The translations under genes were made by a program, and so were the position numbers. Positions 1 through 11,417 of a DNA stretch of 64,000 nucleotides are shown here, in pieces. The notes beneath the pieces were generated by a model, which worked only from the letters and a program-made list of their open reading frames with translations, was not told the DNA's origin and searched no databases. This DNA comes from Helopsaltes ochotensis (lineage: Eukaryota > Chordata > Aves > Passeriformes > Locustellidae): positions 1 through 64,000 of the forward strand of contig VXBM01001676.1 of NCBI GenBank assembly GCA_013400155.1, given 5' to 3'. How positions within the stretch are numbered: position 1 is the first letter of the stretch; the number at the start of each line of letters is the position of its first letter.

Positions 1-470
1 GCCGAAGGGTGAAGAGTTCAGCGGATCAGTGCAGCTTTGGGCAGGTGGAAGGCCCAGGTGGGGCAGGGCCTTGCAGGGCCCGTTGGACGCTGCCCCTTGC
101 AACACTGAGGAGCTGTTCCATCATCTGCCGTGCTCTGCTGCAGGGCCTGGGGACCCCTTTGAGAAGGGGCCTTGATGGGCCGTGGCAGCCCCTCTGCTGT
201 GGGCAAGCTTTTCCTGGGGTGAAGGACCTCAGCCGATCTCCCCTGCACAGGGAGGAGGGGAGTCACGGAGCCTCTGACCAGAGGCTTTTCCAACACACAC
301 CCAAAACCTCTCCTCCCCTGACCTTTGGTGTGAGGGTCTCTGCCAGCCTGGCAGCTGGTAGCCCTGGGGCTGTGGTCTCCTCCTCGAAGGTATTAGGCTT
401 ATGCTTTGTGAATGTCCCCAGCCCTGAGTTACTTTATCTTCATCAGCGAACAGTCTAAGGTCTCAGTCAG
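1..470. other. GC-rich block of unknown identity, no gene recognised
   Basis: This block is clearly richer in G and C than the several kilobases after it and holds about ten CpG dinucleotides. A 149-codon frame is open on the plus strand at 9-458, and a 92-codon frame is open on the minus strand at 18-296. The predicted peptides are low in complexity (Gly, Pro, Ser, Leu rich) and match no family I know. GC-rich sequence has few stop codons, so both frames may be chance. It could be the edge of a CpG-rich regulatory region, a GC-rich repeat, or an untranslated exon whose rest lies outside the window. Confidence 0.4.
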
Positions 471-3400
471 GAGGCCTATTTAGGATGTGGTGGTCATCTC
501 TGAAGCTTTTGTAATACAGTTTTAAAAGTTTTTATGAAAATGTTTCAGTCATATACTATAATATTTCAGTCTTTGACTGAAACACCACTACCGGACAGAT
601 CCAAAGGAGGACCAGACCTACCATAGGACCACCGCTTTCTACAGCAACCATCATCTCAACAGGACTACAACTACAATTTGATAGGACTGTGACCACTACA
701 TCAACCAACAAGATGCCAGGCTGTAGTCTGACTTTGTGTGTTTAAACCAGTTCTTCTGTGTATCATCACATTTATTGCTATCTTTCTGTTAAATTTTACC
801 TCTGACCTGAAATGTCTCTAAAGGCGAGGTTCACTTCTGCCACCAGTTTTCTTTCAGACCAACACAACCTCTTCATGGCTTGCTTCAGAAAATCCTCACA
901 CTCATTCTGTTCCACCAGAATGGTGGTCCTTAAACCACCTCTCCCCACTGCAGTTTACAGACTTGCTTACCTATTTTTATACCTCTACCAGAGGTTTCTG
1001 AGCAGTCACCTTCCATCCGTACTCCCCATGACTGTAGCTGTTTCTGTTCATTCAGAGGGTGAGCTACCTAGGGAGCCAGTGGGTCCTGCTGTGGTCTTTG
1101 CTTCATTGGAGAAAGAAATGTTTGTGTCTCTAGCTTTCAAATGAGTACAAATAGTGGAGCTTGGTATTCCTGCAGTTTATTTGCTCAACAATTCTAAAGG
1201 CCTACTTTATTTTTTGAAACCAGACTAATCAACTGGATGAAAAAAGGTAAAGATCCATCACTGGAAACTCCTTGGAGAGAAGAGAATCATGTCAGTCAGC
1301 TGAGTTCCAAATGGAGAAGAGTGTCACCTCAAAGAAAGCACTTCTGACAAATGTCTTTGTGTGTCTTCTATGCAGACCTGATCCAAGAAGTCCCAGGCTA
1401 CAGCTACCCATAGAAAGCAACTGACACATCTTTGTTAATGAAGGCTCTCCATCAACATTTTGGAGCTAGCATGGCAAGGATGGGATCAGGCTACTGTTGG
1501 ATATCTGTGGTTGTAAGAGCATCCCTACCAGCACAAATTCACATGGTCTGTGCAAGTAAGTGGAACATCCCTTAACTCTTACTACAGATGTCTGTGTTTA
1601 TGTCCCTAGCCTGTTCCCCATCTCTTTTCTGTCTCTGATAAAGCTGCATATCTGCCTTGATCTTTTCATCACTTAGGACTGTTTAAAATGTCACCCTGCC
1701 TTGCTGCTGAGTAGCAATACATAAAGAAGTATTTGATTAAAAGATGGAAGAAGGCAAATGTATGCAACATTTGTACATCTCTACATTCAGTAGCAAAAAA
1801 GCAGAATACTGATATGCAAATTCCTATGTAATATGACGTAATGTGCAGAGATAGACAGTAGAAATTAAAATCACTGGGGAAATTGATAGTTGATGCAACC
1901 CAAAGATTATTATATAGAACAATAGAAAGAAATAAATCATAAACATTAGTTTATAAAGAAAAAATAAGATATTGTGGTGATTCAGCAGATATGGTACCAT
2001 GTTTCCTTTAGGAAATTTTCAGAGATTCCTAATATTTCTACCAGAATATTTAAAAACACCTTTAAACTACACAGTGTAGATGATTTTGCAAACTGAGCAA
2101 AATGAAATCTTCTAATGTCATTTGCTAAATAAGTTATTTTAGAGCCTATTTGGTGAAGAAGCCGTTTCTGACTGTTTTACATAATGGACACAAGCTGCTG
2201 ACTGTTCTCTAAATGAGACAGTTAAATTGCCTATTGTTCTGGAGAAGTAATTTTTCAAAATCATTCTAACTTGCATATTTTCTGGCTGAGTCTATCAAAT
2301 TTACTCATAAAACAGCTTTCAGAAAGCTGAAGACAGTAAACATATTTACCCACAGCTTCTGTGTAATGATCCATACAAAATTTAAGCAATTGTTCATATC
2401 CCATATCTTACACACACACTAGGAGAGACTACATTTTGTGCCTCATCTTGCTGAAATTTTCATATAGAATAAACACCCTTTAAATATAGGACCCAAAGCT
2501 TCAAAGAAAATCTTTTTTCCTTTTTTCAGTTTCCACTGTTCATAAAAACTTCAACATTTTAGATTCATGACATTTGAGTTAAAAGAATGCATGAAATTAT
2601 GATTTTTTTTCTTTTCAAAACAAAATCTTTAAAAGGCTTCATTATTGTGAACATCAGTCTGGGCTTTAGTCTTAAAGAGATTTTTTTTCTCAAATCAATT
2701 CCAAAGTTTAGTTTAAGGTCACAATTCAAAAATAGTAGAAACATCCAAACATACCAGCATGTAAGGCATACATGGTTTTTCAACAAAAGCTCAAATCAAA
2801 GTTTCCTGGCACTCCCCACACAAAAAAGTAGGTAGTGCCTGAAGTGTTGTGCTTGAGGGATATGTGAGTTTTAGGCAGCAGAGCATGGCAAGGTGAGGAG
2901 GGTGAGTGACCCATTCTGTAAGTTACCATTGCAAATGCAATGGTATAGGTCAGGACCTTATGGATCAAGATTGACCAGAAGGCCCTGGGGACACAGGACC
3001 CCATGTTGGGCACAGGCTTGCAGCCCCCACTCCCCATTCCCCTTCCGAGCATGGGAAGGAGGAGCTAAAGTAAATTTGGAGTAAACTCAAGCCTAGGAAG
3101 GAGGGAGGGATGAGTTGAATGTGTTTTTAAGTGTTGGGTGTACTTCTCATTACCTACTCTGATTTCATTGATACGAAATTGAACTAATTTCCCTGAGTTG
3201 AGTCTGTTTTGCCCATAACAGTAACAGCTGAGTGACCTTCTTGTTTTTACCTTGATTAGCAAGATTTTGTTCCACATTGTTTCCCCTGCCCCGGTAAGGA
3301 AAGGAGTAAATAGAGTGCCTTTGGCAGGCAATTGGCTTCCAACCAAGTTCAAACCACTACAGATATGAAGTAGTAATTCCATATTTCTATAGAAAACAGT

Positions 3401-6400
3401 TCTTCCATTTGGACATTCAAGTATTCAGGCTACATGCTATGCCCAATTCCTGTGTAGTGATTCGCTGTTTTATGCACTGAATTTTGAAGGTCACACTCCA
3501 TGAAATGTGAATACGAGCAATTTTTTAAATGAATGAAGTCTGTGTTCTTCTATCTTCCTTGCTCTTATATATTGTGTGTACTTACCAGTATGATTACACT
3601 TCAGCTTGAAAAACATTCATGACATGTAACTTAATCTTTTCCATAAATTATTAAAATTTAGTATCCTACTCATAGCACTCATTTAATATGTACAGATAAC
3701 TTCACGATGTTCAGCCTTTTTCTCCTACCACTTTGAATTAGAACAGTTCACCCATTATTAGGACCAAGGCAGAGTTATCAAGTTTGATTTTTATCTTATA
3801 CTTTTTTGATTTTAAGACCTTCCTTGTGTGTGCATAACTATGCATAAGCATAACTATCTGAGTCTCCTAAAGAGTCAAGTCCAAATATCATTCCACAGTT
3901 CATTTAAGCTTTTTTTCCCCTGACCACAGGGCTCACTCACTCCATTTTTAAGCTGTGATACTGAGTATGTATTCTCACAATACCATCTACCACTAGGTTT
4001 CTTTCAGGTCCCAACAGACCGTAAGAAACTTGTGAATTCATTCAGATAAACAGATCAGTTTGCAGATTTGGTCCCAGTAACAGGAACCCCTGACGCACTA
4101 GGGTGCCTGTCTTGCTTCCTCTTTGAGCAAACTAATTCAAACTATATATATATAGTTTGTGTTCAAACTAAATATTTATATCTAAGCCGTAGCTAGGGAG
4201 AGAAATCCCAGCACCACAGGACAAGCTGAGAACATAACAGCATTTCTGATTTCACATTTTAAGTAGCTTGATGGAAGAAAATGGCTTACAAGAGTATCAC
4301 TCGTGGGTTGTATGATTCCAAGAAGTAATAGCAAAGCCACTAAAGAAATTGTTGTGTCTATACACTGCTATTACATCATTCTTCTTCAATAAATACATGC
4401 TATTTAATCGTGATACCCACACAGATGGAAACATTAACTTTGTGGAGAAATCAGATCTTGCCCCAAACGAATCCAGGCTCAAGTCTAGGACAAGTGACTC
4501 AAACCAGTTGTAGTGATGATTTATGTTACCAAAAAACTGCCATGTGGCGGAGTGTAACCTAACCACAAACACCATCCACATGAATCAGACTTGACTATCA
4601 AAGCCCTGCCCCACCTCACCAGACTGGTCTAGTGCCTACTGGATGTCTTGGAGACAAATGAAAACATTTTCTCTCTCTTTTTCTTGTCATTTAGCTAAAA
4701 CACAAAATATCCCCTTAATGACTAGATAATCAAGTGTATTGTTGGGAAAAAAAAAGAAAAAAAAGGCCTGACAAAAATAATTGGCTTTTATAGTAAACTT
4801 CCAAAACTAAATTACTGATAAATCATATTTGGGGAAATTTGAGGTTCATCTGTTAGCCTGATACAAAACTTTAGAAGTTGAACACAGGCTGTTTAATATA
4901 TTTGTTTAAGAACAGCTTGAAAATGCTTGGCTTCCAATTTCTGAAAAAAAGACCAAACTAAACCATTTTGTGATTACAAAGGTAAAATCTTTATGAAACA
5001 ATCAGAGGTGAAGTGACAAGTGAAGACCAAATGTTTGCAATGAGAATAAGTGTGTTCATCAAAAGCAAAACAGGATCTAACATAGGAATCAGACGTATGC
5101 AAAATCAAATGGTTATGGATTTGTGACAATGTGACAACACTGTTCTTCAGTGCTAACCTTTTCTAGCCTAATCCTTACTAAGATATGTTTAGATTTCTAT
5201 AGTAACTGGTTACCAGAAAATCCAGATGCATTAACAAAACCTAGTTGCTAGACCCATCCCCTGATTGGAAACCATGTAATTCTCAGTGGAAGAAAGTTAG
5301 AAAAAGCACTTTGTGGCATTTGACTCATCTACAACTGAAACCATTGTTACATTTCAGAGGGGAGAAAACTCAAAGGGGAGAGCAAATATTATTTGACAAA
5401 CAACAAATGTCAAAATGTCAGAGACCAGTTAAAGAGCTGTTAAGTTGCATGCATTTTAGAAAAAAATCCCTTGAAACACTATAATTAAGACACCTCTAAG
5501 GGTTATGAAAAATATATTTTTTATATTTTATAATAATACAGAAAGAGCAAAAGGTTGATTTGAACAATCATATATGCATAGTGTATATGTTTAGTGGACA
5601 AACTCTGGGATGGGGAGAAGATACTCATCACAGTCCTCTCAAGTTATTTATTGGACTAACACTACACTACTGAAAAATGGTTGAATGTGAGACTCAGTGG
5701 TTTGTCTCATAATATTCTTTAATTTTTAGTGGCAATAAACTTATTATTTAGGAATATTTGAGAAATTGCCATGAGGGCAGATGATGAATATGTGCCTGAA
5801 GTCGATTTCAAAGCTGTAAACACCACCTTCTGCTCTGGCAGTGGCCTGGTTTTTACTCAGTGGTACTCATCAATCCTAGGAACCAAATTTTCACAAGACA
5901 GCAGTTTAACATGTAGAACTCATTTATGGGATTTTCTTTCTTTATTCAGATCAGACTGATTTGCATCACTGGGTCCAGTGCCTTGATGGCAGTGGAGGGT
6001 ACCTTTTATGTTGATCAGGAGTCACTCACAGGGTAAATATCATTCCAGTCCCCCAGAGTTAGGCAGATTATGTGCCAGGCTGCTGTCTCAATGTTATTCT
6101 TTCTTACGGAAAAATTTTCAGAATGTAATTCTGAAAAGGTGTTTAAAGATATATAATCTACCTATATAATTAATGTGTCCTTGCTTTAACATGTAGAAAC
6201 TTGTGATGCAAAAGACAGTATTGAACACCTACATTTCCAGCAAAGTTTAGTTTTCCCATTAGCATTCAGTACATTTGATTGCATTTCAGACTTGCCTAAC
6301 AGTTGCTCTCCTTCTTGGTGGTGTTATTAGCCTACTATTTAAATAGTTCCTACATAGATCCGTGGGTGTTGACAACCAAAGTATAGGCTAAAGGATAATA

Positions 6401-6500
6401 TGATATCATTCCATGGCTACTTGAAAAGTACAAATCCAAGGCAGACTCTGTTTGCTATCACTAGATCACACAGCAAGAGATACACACCACAAATAGCAGA
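471..6500. other. Unique AT-rich sequence without recognisable genes
   Basis: I see no exon, RNA gene or clear transposon here. Open frames are 60-105 codons and look random. Local features are a C/A-rich stretch at about 575-720 that resembles the edge of an old LTR but could not be placed, a G-rich patch at about 2940-3070, and a perfect AT-centred palindrome at 4138-4159. The rest is ordinary AT-rich DNA with short A and T runs. Confidence 0.6.
4138..4159. repeat. 22-bp perfect palindrome with alternating AT core
   Basis: The stretch reads the same on both strands. It starts CAAAC, has a TA-alternating centre and ends GTTTG. The 9-mer TTCAAACTA begins at 4136 and recurs at 4162, so a short direct repeat overlaps the palindrome. 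Alternating TA of this length can extrude as a cruciform in supercoiled DNA. Confidence 0.8.
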
Positions 6501-6720
6501 TTGTACAGGTCAGGTTGGACATTAGGTGAAATAATTTCCAGCACTGAAACAGTATGTCCAGGAGAGGAGCTGGGAGGTTTCCCAGGTTTAGCTACACAGT
6601 GCAGAGTGACCCATCCTAGGACCAGGAAGAATTTCCTCTGTATAAGTCGTGCATGAGATCCCATCTTACACAGCTGAGCTGTGATTACAGACAGGAAACA
6701 CTCCACAATTCCTGTCTAGA
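6500..6720 (+). mobile_element. Possible very old CR1-like fragment
   Basis: The phrase GGTTGGACATTAGG at about 6512-6525 resembles the region upstream of the CR1 3' UTR, where copies typically read 'ggttggacattaggaaaaattt'-like sequence, and the bases after it fit loosely. No 3' octamer tail or RT frame is visible. An 81-codon minus-strand frame (6461-6706) overlaps and is probably chance. This could be unrelated unique DNA. Confidence 0.22.
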
Positions 6721-7046
6721 GAATTTCAGGCAAGAAAATGTACTCGTAAACATTCAGGTGCTCAGAAAATCTTAGACCTCTCACACCATGCTGTAAAATT
6801 GATCAGTGCATACATGTATGGAGCAGGACAATGCCATGTGGGATGAAACAGTCTTGCTGCCATGTACAGATTTTCTTCACAGAATGTGGCCATTTGGTCC
6901 TATTGCCATGTTCCCTAGTACTGCAGGTTGTGATACTTGGAGATAAAGAGAGGAAAAAATGTAACATGTTGTGTAGATATTTCAAAAGTGGGGATTTGTC
7001 ACAAAATTGACCACACAATACAGTAGGGTATTTCAGGTTGCATTCC

Positions 7047-7170
7047 ACCAAACCAAACCAAACCAAACCAAACCAAACCAAACCAAACCAAACCAAACCA
7101 AACCAAACCAAACCAAACCAAACCAAACCAAACCAAACCCAAAAACAAAAACAAAAACAAACACAAACAA
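7047..7170. repeat. (AAACC)n microsatellite followed by (AAAAAC)n
   Basis: An uninterrupted pentanucleotide array of AACCA units runs from 7047 to 7139, about 18-19 copies. It passes into a degenerate A-rich run with AAAAAC units up to about 7170. The open frames across it (Thr-Lys-Pro-Asn-Gln repeats on plus, Phe-Gly-Leu-Val-Trp repeats on minus) come from a five-base unit having no stop codons and are not genes. The uninterrupted array suggests recent expansion. Confidence 0.97.
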
Positions 7171-7413
7171 AAAATTATGAATGCCACCTGGCATTCTCAT
7201 TAGCTTTTTTTTCACCTCAGTGTGTTTGCTGCATTTTGGGTCGGGATATAAGTAAATTGTGTTCCATAGAGGCTAATAAAATGTATTTCACACTAGTTCA
7301 CTTTATAGAAAAATTTTAAAAACAATGCTTATGAATTCAGACAATATATTTTATCTGTAAGGTATCTATTCTGAACACATGTTTATATAGCAGGAAATAT
7401 ATATGCTTGGTAT

Positions 7414-7762
7414 TGTTATAGTATTTGGGCCGGCAGAATAATATGACTCCAATCTTCTTGGAGGGTGTACAGCAAGTGTTTATTAAAAGACACACTTTTT
7501 TTATACACTGTTTTGGTACAATTGCACATGATTGGTCATTCAGACCAACACCTCTTCGTAAACATCTTTGTAAGTAAACAAGTTGGTGAAAACAGCAGGT
7601 GTAGAGATTAGAAATTTGGAAGAAATTTAGAAGTTTGGAATACCTTCTCACAGCACCACCAGAGCAAATGCCTGGGATGGTCCATCTGACTTCCTTCTCC
7701 CAGGCTCTGCTGCTGCCTGATACTAAAAATTTCTCTTTGACTAGACTGTCAGCATCCACACA
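7414..7762 (-). mobile_element. Solo LTR of an avian endogenous retrovirus (minus strand)
   Basis: Read on the minus strand, the segment starts TGTGTGG at 7762 and ends TATAACA at 7414, the usual TG...CA ends of a retroviral LTR. A TATA-like TATAAAAAAA lies at 7496-7505 (minus) and AATAAA at 7479-7484 (minus), as expected for a promoter and polyadenylation signal in order. The text resembles passerine LTR families with the same polyadenylation context. No gag, pol or env sequence flanks it, so it is a solo LTR left by recombination. I could not find a convincing target-site duplication, so the ends may be a few bases off. The 140-codon minus-strand frame at 7337-7759 lies almost wholly inside the LTR and is not a gene. 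Confidence 0.6.
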
Positions 7763-9492
7763 CTAGGCAGAGCACTGCCTTTACAAAATGCACTTCTATT
7801 TTGTATTAACAAAATTATTTACATCTATATTTACAGGAGCATCTCCTAAAGTTTGATATAAATAACCAGTTATACCTGTATTTTATTATCAAAAGAAGTC
7901 TGATTATTATGAAGGTTATAGCTTAATTAAGTAAGGAAATAGTAACAAAAACTTTCATTTTCATTTTTAAAAAAGCTAACTCTGTGGTACACAGAAAATT
8001 ATATGTGTGCTTTCAAAAGGTACAAAAAGCCTTCTATGGGGTCAACTGGTATTTTTCTCTGCCTTTTCTTCCTTTACCTTCATGACAAAATTGCTGTATT
8101 TCCCATTTTCTTAAATAAACAGTAACTTTATTTTTAAATTCAATACTGATAAGATTAAAATAGAAATATAAATTTGAAATGAAATGGGTGTCAGGATACC
8201 ATACAACACAACAGGAGAAGCAGACACAAGAGAAAACAGGCAGAGGAAATAAAAACATCATCAGATCTGTTATAATTTTTATGTGCCAGTGCGTAGTCAT
8301 AGATTCCATGTTAAAATATGAACACTTTCCTCTCAATGAATACTGACTTAATTGACCTAGTTCAGATAACTTGCCATTGCCTCTCACTGTCAATGTAATA
8401 AATGCACAATATATTGTTGGCTTTTCGCAAAAATTAAATACTGTATGCATAATATGGGAAGATTGGACCTTATTTTCTTCTATTAATAGAGTTTAGAAAT
8501 ATGATGAATGCATATTTTTGATTATAACATAAGTGTTAAAAAGTAGAAGACTGGGAGTTTTTTTGAGTTTTTTCTTCCCTGCGAACTGGTGGTCTCCGGG
8601 AAAAGTGTCATCCTACATTCCCACATATTGAACTTCTTGTCAAGTAACTTATCCAAGTGAAGATAACCAGACCGTAGGATAAGAATTTATGAACCTTCTA
8701 GGAGATGTCTGGAGCCACCCACAGATGGAGGGACTAGATAAAATAATTGGGGGATACTTGAAACAACCAAAAAATTGTATGCATATGCAACAGACAAGTA
8801 TTTTTAAGGAACAAGCCTTTTTCATTAGTGTGTGTGTGCTGGCTGACTCTGTGCCGGGCACCACCCTCAGCTGAAAACTGTATTTTGCTTTTATATCTCC
8901 TAATTGTCTATTTTTCAATTTCTTTACTAAACTTTTAAATTTTTCTAGAAGGTGAACCTCGTATTTCACAGTCAACAAGATTCTAATTTAATTCAACCGA
9001 CAATTTAATTACACCCATAGTCTCAAACATTTTAAACTGTGCCTTTGTTTGCCATAAAAGCTGAGACCACAATAAATCTGTGAGATGATGTCTCTGTCAT
9101 TTCTGCTGGCTGATACAACAAGACAATTGCAGCAGCAGCAGAAGAAATGAACATTAACTAGGATGGTAATCACCAATCCAGTCATGCACTTTTTCAGGTA
9201 AGAAACTATATCAGAATGTGTTTTTTTGATGGTTTTCATGACTGTACTGTAAAGAACATACTTTGCTGTAGAGACATGCTGTAACTCACATCAATGCATG
9301 ACAGCCAAGTTTTCCTTCCAAAGCAGTGCAAAGATCTGCTCTGTTCAAGCTCATGAAACTGTATAATGAAGCTAATATTGTTGTACAACTTTCAGTTCCA
9401 CATGTGGGCAGAAAAACCCTCCTGAACCACAGTCATAATTATTTGGTAAAATTTGAAAATTTTACTTCTACTATTGGTAGAAGGTCAAACTA

Positions 9493-9496
<4 letters not shown>
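7763..9496. other. Unique AT-rich sequence without recognisable genes
   Basis: No exon or repeat family recognised. Frames up to 138 codons on the minus strand (8034-8450) show no domain or codon pattern I can support. A short GCA/CAG run lies at about 9127-9142. Confidence 0.6.
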
Positions 9497-9585
<89 letters not shown>

Positions 9586-9612
9586 NTTTTTTTTTTTTTT
9601 TTTTTTTTTTTT
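9497..9612. repeat. 116-base poly(T) tract with one undetermined base
   Basis: The tract is pure T from 9497 to 9612 apart from a single N at 9586. It ends abruptly at GTCACAGG on the right and CTACC on the left. On the minus strand it would be a poly(A) tail 3' of sequence to its right, but I see no recognisable retroposed gene there. CR1 elements do not leave poly(A). The length and the N also fit a homopolymer whose true length the assembly could not fix. Confidence 0.95.
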
Positions 9613-11417
9613 GTCACAGGAAGTGGTTTTCCTTCCCAGTTTCATTCAGCTTTTCCTTTTCTTTCATTTCTTGACTGGTATTTTTGCAGAGAAAATGATC
9701 TTTAGCAAGCCAAAATAGCTGTGCAGAATGCTTCTGTTTTCTGGAAAATCTTCTGTGTACTTCTGAGAGGCGGACAGAAAGCGATTCACATAAACTGAAT
9801 GTATTTTATTACAAAAGGGTACAAATAGTAATTTCTAACACCTTACATGACCAACATTTCATGACCTTATTCCCACTTTTTTCCCAAATCTTAGCTTGAC
9901 ATGCAGCTAACTCTTCTCATTCCTAGACTTAGCAAATTAGACATCAGTAGACCTGTGACATTTTGTTTTCACTTAAGTTTGGACCCAAGCCTGTTGACAA
10001 CTGTTAGGAGGATATTCATCACAGCTGGGTGGGTCTTTTTAATTGTTTTTGTTTCTACTGTGCATAACTAATTCAGTTCATGGCAGGACATTTTGTAGCC
10101 TGCTTTACTTGTTCAGTGGCTGGGATTTAGATTCCCGTATTTCAATAATATCTCTGTCAACATGCTCTGTTACCCCACTGAACTTACTTGCTGCATTTGA
10201 GAAATATTATGTGATTTTGAATGTTTCAGGTAGCAGAAACAGAGATTTATTATTAGTACATAAAAAAATATAACATTCTTGATGTTTTTATCTGTTTTAA
10301 AAAAGATATCAACCCTCACTGAACTAGAAACTGTACATGGGTTATACTTCACAGGTAACACTTCTTTTCTTTAATAGTTGTTCCTTCTGACAGGGAAAAA
10401 AGGAAAAGACAGAGGATGCATGGCTTTAAAGTGTGAATAACTATTTAATGACAACAAAGAAGCAGGCTTGTAGGATCTCTAGATCTAGTCTACCATTCTG
10501 TGGGAGCACACAGTCTTTTTGCTTTATCTTTATTCTGTTCGGAAATGTTTTTTAATGCTACTCTCCAAATTACACTATCAGTGTCATTCAGCTAATGTAT
10601 AATCCAGCTCCTATATTTGTTCTTTCTTTGACAATGTCCCACAGTTTGACTGTTTATCAGCTTAATTAATTGAGAAATTATTGTATCCCTGACACATGTG
10701 GCCTTTCCATAGGAAGCCCTTTCTTCTTAAGGTGGATGTCATGCAATTGTGTGCAATATTGTAAACAGAAGCTGAGTCCACAAAGGTCAGAGACTGGAAG
10801 TTATCTTTACTGACCTAAATAGTTGGAAAGCTGTAGTTTCTAACAACATTTCCAATAAAAGTATGGGTTGGAGCATTTCTTCACATATGACTTCTTTCAA
10901 TATTGCAGCTAGCAATGCATTTCTATGTTGTTTTTTTGCATATGTTGTTGTTTTCTTGTTTTTTAGTGCTTCTGAAAAGTCCTAGGATTAACTCATTTAA
11001 ATCACATTCTTAGGGTCCTTATGAAATGAGTACAACACCTGTTGTATAGAGTTTTTGACAGAGAAGGAAGGAAGCTTTATATCATCAGGACTTGGAATGA
11101 CATCTTTCTCTTTTCTTCAGTAAAATGGTGAAAAGGAACTGAGGGATGAAATAAATTTCTTCAGCCAACTGTAGTGATCTAATCTTGTAATGTGTATGGC
11201 TTTAAATAACTATAGAAGCATTGAAAGTAAACTGGAAAACTGGATAAAAAGTCATGTGGTTCCTTTTAGAAATACCAGGCTATGTCTCATAATTTAAAAA
11301 GTTAAAAAATTTTTAAAAGTTAGCTTATATATTAATAGTAATTTTCTTACCAGTTAAACTGTCTGAGAGCTGATCTGTGCAAAGCCTTTGCTAAAGTGCT
11401 GCTTGGAATCTGTTAGT
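9613..11417. other. Unique AT-rich sequence without recognisable genes
   Basis: No gene or repeat family recognised. If the neighbouring poly(T) tract is a retroposon tail, the body would be the first few hundred bases here, read on the minus strand. I could not identify any gene in it. Confidence 0.55.

Noticed and set aside
575..720. An old LTR edge rich in ACCA and CAAC
   Set aside because: No TG/CA ends, TATA or AATAAA in a convincing order, so the resemblance was too weak to list as an element.
7038..7319. Thr-Lys-Pro-Asn-Gln repeat frame and its Phe-Gly-Leu-Val-Trp shadows
   Set aside because: They are translations of the (AAACC)n microsatellite, whose unit has no stop in any frame.
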